Part shown: positions 1 through 12,593 of the stretch, one piece after another
How positions within the stretch are numbered: the stretch's first letter is position 1
Layout of the letters: each line of letters opens with the position of its first letter
Source of the DNA: Combretum micranthum
Taxonomy: Eukaryota; Streptophyta; Magnoliopsida; Myrtales; Combretaceae
Reading direction: 5' to 3'
Length of the DNA stretch: 64,000 nt
NCBI GenBank assembly: GCA_024138025.1
Contig: JAMXBD010000209.1
Span: 1,359,021 to 1,423,020, forward strand
The notes under the pieces: generated by a model
Seen by the model: the letters and a program-made list of their open reading frames with translations, nothing else
Told to the model about the DNA's origin: nothing
The model's database searches: none
Position numbers and translations under genes: made by a program

Positions 1-1060
1 TTGATTTTGTATTTTATCCTATCAAATACAATTTTAATCGTATGAAAATAATATTCGTGTTATGGTGTAAACATAAAACTAAAAAAGGGGGGAAAAAAAC
101 AATACACTCGGTGCGTGTACATTGCATTGATAGATAGGAAAGTGATCTTTGTGTTTGGAGTACTCAATTTTGGCTCTTTTATCCTTGGCAATACCAATAC
201 ACATTAAATTAAAGTGCGTAAACGAGATTATTTTAATCGTAGAATAAGACAACTTAGGTGAAAAATTATAGTAAAATGGCAATAATAGTGCCCGTGGCCA
301 AAAAAAAAAAAGGATGTAAAGTAAAGTAAATTAACGGACTTGGCCTTTTTATGGTATGTTTTTAACAAATTCATATCGATAGTTGCGCTTTTTGTTGCCT
401 TCTCAGTATAAAAAAGTCGATGGATACGTGCATTTGGCTTTTGTCGACGCCCTTTTTCATATTTCCAATTTACCTTGTATGCATATAATATATCCAAGAT
501 TATTAAAGACAACATTATTCAGTAGGAATAGAAAAAATTACATAACCCCATGTCAATATTTAAAAAAGAATTAATCGTATTTCTTGTTATATTTTTAGAG
601 TTAATGTCGAATTCATGTGACAATTTTATATTTTCTATTAATTTTTATTATAATATTTTTTTATATTTTTAACTAACATTTGTACTTCTAATAATTATTA
701 CGTCTAATATCATTATTATTATTTTTTTTAATAAAAGGAGTTTCAGCCAATCCTATAAGGCCCATCCTTATCCTAAAATTTTCATTACTTCAACTAAAGG
801 CTTTTTACTTGTATAATACATACAAAGCTTAGAGAATAATAATTATCAATGTGGGACAAATAAAAATTCCGTCCTCTCATAACTGTTCTTCTTCTTCTTT
901 CTTCCTTTTCCAAACTCTCTCTCTTTCTCTCTCTTAGATAAAAGTAATAAAAGATCTCAAATTGACTATCATCTTTCACCCAAATATGTAAAAAAAAAAA
1001 AAAAAAAAAAAAAGCCGACTAATTTTTCCCTAAAAACACAATATCCAACCTTGCAATGTG
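1..1060. other. AT-rich intergenic DNA, no gene recognised
   Basis: No coding signal was recognised. The stretch holds a CT-rich tract around 885-937 (CTT repeats followed by CTCTCT) and a run of more than 20 A residues around 990-1013. The CT tract resembles a plant 5' leader, but no convincing gene follows it apart from the very short open frame at 1066. Confidence 0.5.
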
Positions 1061-1065
1061 CCACC

Positions 1066-1146
1066 ATGGCCTTCAACTTCCTCTGCTTCAATGCCCCTAA
1101 AGTCCACCACTATCTCTCCGTCGACCCTTCTCTACCTTATCATTGA
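1066..1146 (+). CDS. Short open frame (26 aa) in strong Kozak context, unrecognised
   Basis: The ATG sits in CCACCATGGC, close to the optimal eukaryotic start context, and opens a 26-codon frame starting MAFNFLCFNAPK and ending in TGA. The local base composition is richer in C than the flanks, and a CT-rich leader-like tract lies about 130 bases upstream, beyond a poly-A run. I do not recognise the peptide. It could be the broken first exon of a lost gene, a small peptide, or chance. No splice donor that would extend it was obvious. Confidence 0.2.
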   Translation: MAFNFLCFNAPKVHHYLSVDPSLPYH

Positions 1147-2840
1147 AATAATCCTAGACAACTAATAGAGTTTGAACTATGGCATATAGTACTCATAATA
1201 TTTCAATTTGTATTTTGTAGAGTCCAACATGCAAGCTAGCCTTGTGTATTTCTGATCCAAGCACATAGACATCTAGATCTACTTGAACAAGAAAAAATAT
1301 GTACAAGCTAAGGAATTTATGATCAAAGTTGTATAATTATCAATAGAGAGTTTGATCATTAATTCCATCATCCTCCTCAATATCCTTGATAGTTCGGACC
1401 ATCTCCATTATTTTCATTACCAAACAATGGTATTTGATGCTTAAGGAATCATAATCCAATTCTCAATACAACAAACAAGCTGCCACAAGCCACCATGCTC
1501 TAATTCAAGAATATAAAAAACAAAGCAATCCCTAACATGCCAAACCTAGAACCAAACTAAGCTAGAGAGAGAGGATGAGCTAGAGAGAGAAAGAGAATCC
1601 AGTGATTACTTTCTCGCATTAGAGTTGGATAAGGTTGATGGTTATCATTGGTTGATGAGCTAGAGAGAGAAAGAGAATATAGTGATTGCATGATGATGAG
1701 GCATGCATGGTCTTGGGTGTGTTTTGACGACGAAATTGGATGGGTGTTTTTAAAATCACGGCAACTTATATGCTGATTGTGGATAAGGTTAAGCCTTTTT
1801 TATTTATCCCACACCATTAAATCTTTAGCAAGCATTCATCTTTATGGTGGATAACTTAACAAATCTTTATTGAAATTGTAATATTAAAGATCTGTGGACT
1901 TATTAGTTGGGTAGGCTAAGTTGAAATTTATTAATGGTTTAAGCAAGCTTTTGAGACCCATTAAATTATTAAAAATTAAGTTGAGGCATCAGTTTCGACA
2001 TTATCCCTAACTTTTGCTGTATTTTTCTTTCTTAGTAGTTGTAATAATAGTTTGTAAAGATAAATAGATAAATAAATAAATAAATAGTCAATTAAAGCTA
2101 TCTTTGGACTTTCTTTTGTCTACACATTATCTCTATTTTACTTATATGAGTTATACATTTAATTTATACTTATTTAACATTTTGTTTAGAAAATTATCTT
2201 TTATATATATTATCCATTTTTATCCCACAATAACCATAAACATGATGATCAGGGAATGAAGTTGAAGGCTCGAAACCAAACAATGACATGTGTTTTTAAT
2301 AGCATCATTACACTACTATCATAACTTGAAAAATGCCACTGTCATAACTCAATTGAATGCATCACATTAGCATCCATTTTAGCATTTAACATACCACATC
2401 AATAGGTAGGGTGATCATATTTTGATTTCATTTGGTTTTAGAACCATAAAAATTGAGTCGGATCATACAACATTTAGCATAAACTTTTAATGAACCAAAA
2501 ACTTTTAATAACTTAGGATTTTGAATGAACTTGTTGTAAATGCAATTATATTTGGTTTGATTTGATTTTAACCACTTTTATCAACACCTCACTCTAAATT
2601 GTTATTACCAAACGTCATTGGAGTCTTAGATTAAATATTAATATTCAAATTAAAGAGCAATTTATAGGAATTTAAGCCACATGAAATTATATCACATTGA
2701 TAATTTATCTTCAATAATAGTGAAAGTGCATGAATTGCTTGAGAAATTAGAGACCATAGCAAAGGATGGAGAGCACTATGCAGCCTAAAACTGAAGGTGA
2801 GATGAGAGATGATAGAATAAATTAGAGACCATAGCAAAGG
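1147..2840. other. Intergenic DNA with a short direct duplication
   Basis: No gene was recognised. A stretch of about 35 bp beginning GATGAGCTAGAGAGAGAAAG occurs twice, near 1573 and 1655. A 23-bp segment beginning AAATTAGAGACC is likewise present near 2743 and 2819. The remainder is AT-rich and shows no coding signal. Confidence 0.45.
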
Positions 2841-2849
2841 AAGAAGACA

Positions 2850-3170
2850 TAATCAATTTGGCGTAGACTCCACAAAGCCGCAGCTCCTCGGCTCAGGTTT
2901 CTCATCACCTTGGACTAGGTCAGCTGCTGAGAAGAAGTCCATCTTGGTATGACCTTAAACACTATAAATACCCCTCTTTCTCTTTAGAAAAAAGGGAGGA
3001 CGGAGGAAAAGAAGTTTTTCTTATCTTTCCATAGATACATCATATTTCACCCACAGATTGACTTAAGTATCGTAGTGGTCGCACTAGGTAACCTCCTGAC
3101 ATCCCTCTGATCCTTTTTTTTTTTTTTTTGTGTTTGCAGGATCCATCTCTACCGGCAAAATTACTTATGT
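2850..3170 (+). repeat. LTR fragment (probable Ty3/gypsy)
   Basis: The stretch has the layout of a gypsy-type LTR: a CTATAAATACCCC TATA box near 2962, a purine-rich transcript leader, then a cytosine-rich U5-like segment with GACTTAAGTATCGTAGTGG and GTTTGCAGGATCC. I recall this order from plant gypsy LTRs, but no gag or pol and no clear paired LTR were seen. It is probably a solo LTR or fragment. Confidence 0.45.
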
Positions 3171-3530
3171 AATAGGAATAATATCATAAATGATACTTAA
3201 ATTTTGGCAAAATATGCAATTATGTACAAGAACTTTAAAATTAATCAATTTAATACTTGAAAAACTGTTAAATTAATTAATTTAATACCTAAAAAAACTT
3301 AAGCATCAGAGTAGTTGCGTCGGGCAACCCCTCAACGCCTCTTTTCTGTGTTCGTATAATCCATTTCCACTAATGAAATTAGGTCTGCAATAGGAGTAAT
3401 ATCACAAATGATACTTAAATTTTGGCAGAATATGTAATTAGTACATGCATTTTGAAATTAATCAATTTAATATCTAAAATATTGTTTAATTAATTAATTT
3501 AATACCAAAAAAACTTAACAAAGATACTAT
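3061..3530. repeat. Tandem duplication, two copies of about 236 bp
   Basis: The segment from ACTTAAGTATCG (about 3061) to 3296 is repeated in diverged form from ACTTAAGCATCAG (about 3297) to about 3530. Each copy contains the tail of the LTR-like U5 segment plus a downstream stretch with AAATGATACTTAAATTTTGG and TTAATTAATTTAATACC. The copies differ by many substitutions and small indels, so the duplication is old. Confidence 0.6.
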
Positions 3531-5690
3531 TGATATATACGAACGAAAAGTTATTTTTGGTATTAAATTATTTAATTTTAAAATTTAAATACTAAATTAA
3601 TCGATTTTAAAGTTCAAATACCTAATTGCATATTTTTTTGAAGTTCAAGAATCATCATTAACCCTTTTTCATAAATAGTTCAATTTGATTCAATCTTCTC
3701 AAACCAAGTCACAAATTATGTGAAACATTTTCAAAATGAGCGATACTAAAGAAAAAAAAACGCATATTACCATTCATCTAATCAGTCCCAAACAATACCA
3801 TAGATAGGACAATGAAAATTTTTTACTTTACACCACTTTTAATAATATTTCAATGCTTAAAATAGAATTTGGCCAAAATAATTTTTCTCGCTCTCGTGTA
3901 ATTTGGGAAAAGCATTTTGGCAGAGCTCTATATATATTATCCAATCTAGAAAGTGATTCACACGTGCTGAAAAGACAAAATCGAGGAATTACGCACTGCC
4001 ATTTTTTGAAATATTTTTTTGTTCGATAAAGCAAAAGTGCGAAAAAAGGACCAGCACCGTCTGCAATTTCAATTATCTAGTACGAAACTAACAAATTTAC
4101 TTTGCATTAGTATATTTGGATTTTAACTGATAGATATACAGTATAACAATATTATAAAAATCAACGGTTTGTTCGTTCCTGAAAGTATAAAAAAAAAAAA
4201 ATTAACAATACTTTTGTTGTTTGATTCGCTTATAAAAATTTTTGCTAAAAATTGAACGAAACTTCCAAGCTGTCGTGGTTCGTTCGAGCTTGTTTATGTT
4301 ACTTTTACATAGGATGCTTTAGGGATACGTGCTCCCATGTTTTTGCGGGGTGTCTTAACAGACAATATGTTATTGAATTTACCTGATTTTTAATTCTAGC
4401 CAACCCAGCATGTCTCCTGTACCCATTGATGGCACAAACGACAAAAACTGAGTAAAGGTTTTTTCTTTTCTTTATTTTTCACCTTCACATTTGGCCAATG
4501 TATGCTTCCATCTCAAGGGAATAGTTGGTATTATATTATTATTATATGAATTTATATGTTTCGTCATATTTTAGTTATTTTTGTATCATAATTTTTTTTA
4601 TCGTTTTTAAACATATACTTATCAAAAAATAAATAGTAATAAAAACTAAAATTTTATTCATAAACAAAACAAACAGATACGATATATATATGATATACAT
4701 TACAGATTCGATACAGATAAAAATCTGACAGTGTAAATAATCCCTTATGTGTAATACGAGGACCTTACTAGGTACTATTATCTCTTGGCATGTTTGCTAA
4801 CTTTTGATTAAAACACATCATTTTAAAGTATTGATTTCATAATTAATGAAGATGGCCATTCATAAGCTCATAATCAGATTATATAGATTGATCATACTAA
4901 GATACAAAGATCCTCTCTATTTATTTTCTTCGATTTTTCATAATTTATACTCATATGATGCTATCACTTGTAATCAATAGGTGAGATTATATGAAAAAAA
5001 CATGACATAATAATAATTTCGTAAGATGTGTTTAGAATTAAGAGAATCCCAACCATTAATTTAATAAATTGAGGAAAACAAATCCAACTTTTAGGCATCC
5101 ATTTTGGGTCTTAATAATCTTATATCTTTCATATCTTGTTCGGTCTTGAGTATCATATTTTCTTTTTATAATCATGTACTTTGCTTTATTATTGTTTCAT
5201 GTAAGCAATTACTAACCCTATTCATTGTTAAAATGAGCTATCCATAGGTATACAAGAGTGTATCTTAAGATCATGATCTAAACCTTGCTGAAATCAAGCA
5301 ACACCAACCAAGTTCTTATTCACCATGCCCATAATCTCTTTCCATAAAAACTATCAATTAGGAGCTATTCAACTACCTCTTAATCTTCAATCATCCAAAT
5401 TATATTTTACAAATCGCTACACTGTCATGAAAGGCGTTTATATTGTCTCTTCAATAAATCAATTTGGTATTTATACATCTATATAAATCGTCTACTTTAT
5501 AAGTTAGACTTTTTAAAGTGGATTTACATTCTCAACATAATATTAGATTTAGTTCACTCCACAAAGCATATGGTTCAATTATTGTGATCGAGCAAGCATA
5601 AGTATTTTCAGTGAGATTTGTTCCATTTGTTACACAATTATATCTATCAAAGCAAAGATATTAGAGCCTCACATTATATTTGAAACAGTC
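3531..5690. other. AT-rich intergenic DNA with a MITE-like repeat near 4540-4745
   Basis: No gene was recognised. The segment from about 4540 to 4745 matches, in reverse orientation, the repeat at about 42660-42850: both have an AT-rich core with ATATGTTTAAAAA, flanked by ATCTGT-type motifs and AAACAAAC. It is probably a non-autonomous DNA transposon copy. Confidence 0.4.
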
Positions 5691-5699
5691 ATCTTGTAT

Positions 5700-5860
5700 T
5701 TGGGAGTTTCTACGGTCCCGTTAACGAAACCATTCAGTCAATCATCTAATCGTTAAAATAAATATAATAAAAATTAAATATTAACTATTTAGTAATTAGA
5801 TTATGATTGTATATGATGCGAGCTATTGAATAGTAATGAAACCATAAGATATTCCCTTAT
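5700..5860 (+). repeat. MITE-like dispersed repeat, family 1, copy 1
   Basis: The segment contains CCGTTAACGAAACC, then ATCATCTAATCGTTAAAATA, then an AT-rich centre and a GATGCGAGCTATTGAATA-type end. The same order recurs in reverse at 9675-9870 and in shorter form near 10650-10745 and 41630-41735. It has no coding content. Confidence 0.5.
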
Positions 5861-5870
5861 ATTTACGTGC

Positions 5871-8800
5871 CTATTAATACACAACACCTTGTAACCTAGA
5901 TTTTAAGATAGATTAGAGATTTTAAATCTTAAAACCATCTAGAATATCTTAAATCATACCCATAACATTATACAAATGGCACTTTTTCACTTTTGTTCCA
6001 ACCCCCTCATCTTTTGTCAATATCAATTAAAACTCCTATCTTTTATTTGCTCTGGCCTCATCATTCAAATTACTATATATTTGACATGGGTTAAATAATT
6101 AGGGAATCTTGTGTTACTTTAGCTTAGGACACAACAGGTGGTTAGTAAGCTTTTGGAAACTCATCTATATATCCTTGTTTTCTAGTGCTACGTTCAATGA
6201 TCAAGAATTTATCTTCTTATCCTGAAATCTTGGTTTTTTAAAATGAGAAAATTGAAAAAAATGTAAAAAAAATTAATTTTTATGACTAATAAAATATTAA
6301 CATGTATCATTATAAATTATAATAATATTGATATTTTTATATAAACCCGGATCATCTATTTTCAAAAAAAAAAAAAAAAAAACTCAAGTCATGTGTTTGC
6401 AAATTGGACAAAACACGTGTTATATGTTTGTAATTAACTCCTTTTCGATCGTTATGATTAATGTATTTTTAAAAATTATCCAATTTATTCTTGTACAATA
6501 AGATTCATACAACTTTATGAACAAATCAGGTGATAACATTGTGATTGAAAAGAGATTTTTTTTTTATAATTTTTATTTTCTTCCTAAAGTTTAGAATACA
6601 AAGTTTAAGTGATAATCTTGTAATCTCTATATTTACAATAATAAAGACGAATTTTCCTCTGACGTGCTTTTTTTTAATGATATTTTTATATATAATTGGT
6701 CACGTTTATGTAGGAAATCATCCGAAGTTAAATGAAAACCCTAATCCTTACCTCTTTGGTTGTTTCTGCGTCCTGCGTGGGCCTTTAAACGCATAATGTG
6801 TCCAGCTGTAAAACTGTATCTCAGTAATGACTGCACGTTTCTTTACAAAATTAACAAAAACAGTGTCCAGATTCAAAAAATGGACACTGTAAAAGCTTGC
6901 CTTAAAAAGAGTACCTCTAGTACGATATGTAATCGATGTAACAGTGATATCTTACTATTTTCTATCAACTTTTACCAGTAATATTTCAGGAAGAAGCAGT
7001 AGTGGAATTACCTTTTTTTACTTTGTAAGTTTGTGATTGTGCCGTAACCTTATGGACTAAGGTGGTAACTGGTCGCTAATGAAGGGATGACTTGGTCAAA
7101 TTCATATGATGGTGAGAAGAAAATTAATTTCTGGACCATGCTTGTTTAAAATATTTTTAGAGGTTAGTATTGACAATTTTATACATATATGATAACATGA
7201 CATATGACACAACAAGGTTAGAAACACGATCATAGAAAAAAAGCCCTAGATACAACACGAAACACAACATAAAAACTTAGTTATGCTTGAAATATATTAT
7301 CAATCTTATATACTTTGGTACTAACACGGATTGGGGATAATTAATATAAGAATAAACCTGACCTACTAACATAAATTACGAGTGACTCACCATCAAGGTT
7401 TTTATTCTAATACAATGTTTGGATGATGGTCATTATATTAGTATAATCATTATTTTCACAGCACAATTAGTACAACAAGAGGACCTCTAGATTGAAATGT
7501 AAAATTTAGGAGCTATTCCTTATTAATAAAAGTCATATTGGAATCTTGATTTTAGATTAAGGTTTTCTCATTTACTTTTATTTTACATCCATTTACTTCG
7601 TTGAATGAATAAACTTGTAACGAAATTACTGCTACTGAGAGTGAAATAAAGCTATTGTAGGATTTTTATTTGTTTATATTTTATTTAAATGAGAGTTTTT
7701 TTGAAAAAGAAATGATTTTATAATTATATCATCATTTTTAGATTGAATACATAATGTCTATTTAATGTTTTATATATAATAGGGATTCATTAAGAAATTA
7801 CAATTATGTTCAATTAAACATTGTAATAACTCTTCATCAAAGTATGAAATCTTTCTCAACTAAAATATTGAGTTTCATTTGGTGAATGTACGCATGAGTT
7901 TATATAGGAGCAATATTACCCATCTTTAATTAGAATGTCTATCTATTTTTTTCATTGAATTTTTAGATCTGCATTTAATTTTTTTTTATTTATCAATTAT
8001 ATATATACTGGTATTTCAATTGTTTCAATAAAAAAAGTTATGTTTGTAATATGGAAAAAGAGAAAAGGATAATGTTAATTATGTCAGTAATGTTAGTTAT
8101 TAAAAGAAAAGAGAAAAATTTGTCTCCCTTTATAGATGTGTTTAAAATTTAGTTTATTTAAACTAGTATCTCCGACATTCATGATTGATGAATTCGAACC
8201 ACTTGTATAATCAATAAAAGTAAAATAAATTGCAATTTGATTTCCTTAGTATTTTCTTCCTTTGTCCTTAAAATTGAACATTCAAACTATTAAATCTTTA
8301 AATAAAATGTTCCTAAATCCTACCTGATTATATATTTTGCTCTTGAACAAAATAATTTTAAAAACTAAAATTAAAAATTGAATAAATAAAACCAAAAGAA
8401 ACATAATCACATAAAAAACTAATTATATATTTATGTATCTAAAATTTTATTTTTATGATTTAAGATTAGAAAAAAAAAAAAGGCGCCTATTCACAATTAA
8501 GAAATATATTTATACAATAATATAAGCCTCTTTTCAGCTACATATGTGTTTTTCCTTTTTCCAGCTACTGAATATGTGTATTTATTATTCAAATGAAAAG
8601 GATAATGCAATAAATGCCGAAAATGACACTACACCATCAAGATTGATAAATTAATTCGATAGAGTGGGGACAGTATGGAAAAAATAGGAATTGATTTGAC
8701 GCATGTTACCTTAGCATTTTGGGTGATTAAGGTTTAGCTGTATTTACCAGCTGTTGACATATGTGGATCTATTCCTCTTTTTTTTTTAATCTTTATTTTT

Positions 8801-9130
8801 TCTTTTTGTTCAATTTTGATGTTCACTTATTATCTAATTGAAAAAGAACATAAGAGTGGACATTCTCAATAAGTACATATATACTTCTATTATGGACCAA
8901 AATGCTTAAATATATCTACAAAAGTAGATTTTCATTTAGTGGCCTTTTATTTATGTTTTTGTTCAAATAAAAATATGGCAAAATGTGCTACTTTTGAATT
9001 TTTTTCCAAAAAAATAAAGATATGAGATTTGAACCACCATCTAATTGTGTAAATATCTTATGTGAATGAAATCGGTCTTGATTATATGAACTAGTCGAGC
9101 AAACAATTTTCTAAAAATAAATAAAAAATA
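5871..9130. other. AT-rich intergenic DNA, no gene recognised
   Basis: Short open frames occur near 6545-6981, but their composition is that of noncoding AT-rich DNA and they match nothing I know. No splice structure or protein family was seen, and no tRNA was recognised. Confidence 0.5.
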
Positions 9131-9132
9131 CG

Positions 9133-9377
9133 TAAGTTTTGGTAGCAGCTTAGATAAGCATAATTTTAATTTTAGAGGAGTTATATAACATTACATTATT
9201 TCGAAGACTAATGCTAGCTCAGTCAAGATCATTTCAATCTTGAAAAACATAAATACATAAGTTTTGGTGGCAGCTTAGGCAAGCATAAATTTAATTTTAG
9301 AGGAGTTATATAACACATTACATTATTTCGAAGACTAATGCTAGCTCAGTCGAGATCATTTCAATCTTGAAAAACAT
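9133..9377. repeat. Tandem duplication, two copies of about 125 bp
   Basis: Two adjacent copies (about 9133-9257 and 9258-9377) each run from TAAGTTTTGGT through GAGGAGTTATATAAC to TCTTGAAAAACAT. They differ by few substitutions and a 2-base indel, so this is a fairly recent local duplication. No function is evident. Confidence 0.75.
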
Positions 9378-9674
9378 TGTTTAAAGCTTGAAACTGGGTC
9401 TTTTATTTCTTCGAGGTCTGTAATTTTATAATTTTTTGGTTTTTTATTATTTATTTTGGTATGGGAGCTTGTAAGTTCATTAATGGAGAATAGGAAAAGA
9501 AAAGTACAGGTTCTTTATTGAAATTGTGACTTATTTTAAGTTACAATGTTCAGTGTGGAATTGTTTTCTAAAAGTTTTTATCTATACATTTTTTTGTTTT
9601 TTTTTCCCTTTTCCCATTATAATAGTTAAATAACACAATATAAGCAAACATCATGCATAAATTGAACCATTGGA

Positions 9675-9870
9675 AATTCTGTGGTCCCGTCATAATATTT
9701 TAAGACCGGTCTCATTGACTATATTCAACGACTCACATCATACCCAATCGTGATTGAATTACTAACATAATTACTATTTTAATTATTATATTTATTTTAA
9801 CGATTAGATGGTTGGCTAAATAGTTCCGTTGACAAAATAGTAAAAGTTCCTATTGAACCATATCATATTT
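9675..9870 (-). repeat. MITE-like dispersed repeat, family 1, copy 2 (inverted)
   Basis: Read on the minus strand, it repeats the 5700-5860 segment, with ATCTAATCGTTAAAATAAA followed by TGATGTGAGTCGTTGAATA. It is flanked by GTGGTCCCGTC on one side and GTTCCGTTGAC on the other, which may be parts of its ends. Confidence 0.5.
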
Positions 9871-11800
9871 GAACCAAATACCATATAATCATGACATTTT
9901 AAATTGAAATAGATCAATATTAAACATCAAACATTCATAGAAACATAAAGATTTCTAAAAGAAGGGGGAGAATTTTATATTTATATGTTGCCTTGTCTTT
10001 TTGAACTAAAGCACTACTTATATGAAAAAGTATCTATGTCCTTAAAAAGGGTATTAAAAAAAAAAAAACCTTTTAAAACATTTAGCACTAAAGTGGTACT
10101 TCTAAAACTTTTAGACTTCATTCTAAATATACATAAAACTTTAAAACTTCCAATACATTTTACCCATACCTTAAATAGTTTTTTTCTTGTTTTTTTTTTT
10201 TCCTTTTAATTTAACATCAATCTAAATTGTAAAAATCAACATAGTAAAAGTAAAACATGGCATGAGACAGTGAGATAGCCTTGGCAAACACACAGGATAT
10301 CATGTGTCTGTACTCTATGCCTAGACCAGATCGTCTTGTTTCATAGCTTTGTCTACAGTGTACAATACAACTCCCTACACTTCTGCTCCCGTTGGCCATT
10401 ATTTTATAATTATAATCTTGTTTCATCTTCTGCACCTGGTCTCGATTTTCCCACCTCCCCTTTTAGATTTGAATCCGGAAGCCTCCTAATTCCTTCCCTC
10501 CACCCACTCTTCCCCTCTCAGCTCGAGTGAAAAAACAGCACTTTCCGGTTTCTTAATACGTATAAATTTCTTTTAGTACTGAACATATATAAAATTAAAT
10601 AAAGACTATATAAAATAGTAACCTATTTAAAAATTTAAATCGATATACAGCGATAAGTATACCATTGAAATATTTACTACTATATTTAGTTTAGTGATCA
10701 AATAATTGATTAGATGATCTCGTTAACATAATAAAATCTTTTATATACTGTTATATGGTGTAAAAAACTAATTGATTGAATATATATATAGATATGCTTT
10801 ACTTTTATAATATATATTTCAATAAATGGATTAATACTTAAAATTACCTAATTTAAATCTTTTCTATACATAATTATTTCTTTTTTCTTTTCCTATTAAA
10901 ACAAAAAGGTAGAATTCCAAATTGTTTCATTTTATTATTAAGAAGAATGGATATTGATACACTTAGATTAGAGTTAATATTGGGAATGGCATTAAACTTT
11001 GACAAAACATGCTTAAGTATCCAAACTTTAAAATTGATCAATTTTTATGTGGACAACGAATACCAACGTACACCACTAGCTTTCTAAAACCACCTATATT
11101 AATTAGAGGTCGCCAATTTTTATTTCTAATGTTAATTGTTGGTTATACTATATATTTGTATTTATTATATTTATTGTTTGCTTTTTTTAGATCTTGTATT
11201 TTAGAATTCCTCATGTAATAGTATATATAGGCCTTTAGGTTAATCAGAACATTTGATATACTTTAAAAATCTAATTCAAACTTTTTTCTCATAAAGTTTG
11301 TATTTTTATTACAAATCTTGTTTGTTTACGTTTTACACTGCGTAAAATTTAATACATTATCTTTTAAATTTATTAATTTAGAATCTAAAAAATCTTTCAT
11401 GGATACAAGTAGTATTTTCATGATGCTGGTTAGTACACCTAAAAATTTTTTTCATCTACTAAATTAATAGAATATATAATCCAATTACTATATTTAATTA
11501 ATTTTAAAATTTAAAAATCTAATTACATATTTTCCAGGCAAATATTTCCAATGTGTTTACATATTAGATTATAAGTCAGCGTGTTTGATTGGGATTTTGT
11601 CTGTACACTCAAATTCTCTCTACCCTCTTACTTTTAAATATTGAAAGCCAATTGTGTCGCCTTCAACATCTCCTTTTGAGCCTCAAAGTTGAAACCTCTT
11701 CAACTCCATCAATTCCTTAAAAACTGCAAAAAAAAAACCCAACACCTTTTCTCTCTTTTCTTTTTCCTTCTCATCTTCTCTTTTCCATCTTACTCTCGGT
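9871..11800. other. Intergenic DNA with a family-1 repeat relic; CT-rich just before the TRM-like gene
   Basis: No gene was recognised. Near 10650-10745 lies a shorter copy of the family-1 repeat (GATTAGATGATCTCGTTAAC). A C-rich patch occurs at about 10435-10525. From about 11735 to 11800 the sequence becomes CT-rich (TTTTCTCTCTTTTC), consistent with the 5' leader of the downstream gene. Confidence 0.45.
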
Positions 11801-11801
11801 T

Positions 11802-12593
11802 ATGATGGCGCAATCACAACCGCAGCTGCAACCAAAACATTTGCATGAATTACTCAAAGAAGATCAAGAGCCATTCCTCCTCGAAACCTACATTGCAAAC
11901 AAACGAAACCAACTGATCAAAACACTAAACCCAGCTCCAAAGACACAGCTCCTGCAGCTCAAGAAACGAAGACCCATCGTCTCTCGCAAATCCAACTTCG
12001 CTGCTAAGTTCTCCAAAAACGCTTGTTTCTTCTCCTCATACCATGACTCATCACCTGATCATCATCCCACAAGATCACCGCTTTATTACTGCACCAACTT
12101 CCCGTCTCCATCTAAAAGCCCATGTAATAAAAACACTCCCAACTCAATCTTCCTCACATCCCTGCAAAAACGTCAGCTCTGCTCCTCGAAGCAGCTCTCA
12201 GGATCCATAAAAACTCCGCGGCAAGATCACAGGCTAAAAACACGAAGCACGGGATATTCGGGTCTTTATTAAAACGATTAACGAATCGGACCAAGACCCA
12301 GAATGGAGATTCCTTTCATCACCACCACAATCATCATGTAGCTTCTTTGGAGGAAAAAGCTCAAGTTTGTCCTTGTAATTCTAGCAGCAGTAGGACTAGT
12401 ACTAGTGGTGCAGGACTGAAGAGAGTCATGTTTCTAGTAGGCCCATTCTGTGTTTGGATACAGAAGAGGAGATTCGTTTATGTAGTGACAACGAGTTTTG
12501 TGGAAGTCCTTTCCGGTTTGTTCTTGAGGGAAGTCCATCGTCCTCGTCCTCCGGTGCCGGAACGCCGGAGTTTGCATCGCCAGTCGCCACAAG
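11802..12593 (+). CDS. TRM-like gene, exon 1
   Basis: Exon 1 starts at ATGATGGCG and ends at the donor CACAAG/GTTTGTC. The reading frame changes twice. It reads from 11802 to about 12150, then resumes one frame over with IPAKTSALLLEAALRI through FGSLLKRLTNR to about 12404. It shifts again to read WCRTEESHVSS through SPFRFVLEGSPSSSS. Each shift needs one added base. The first fits CTCAC standing for CTCCAC. Confidence 0.6.
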
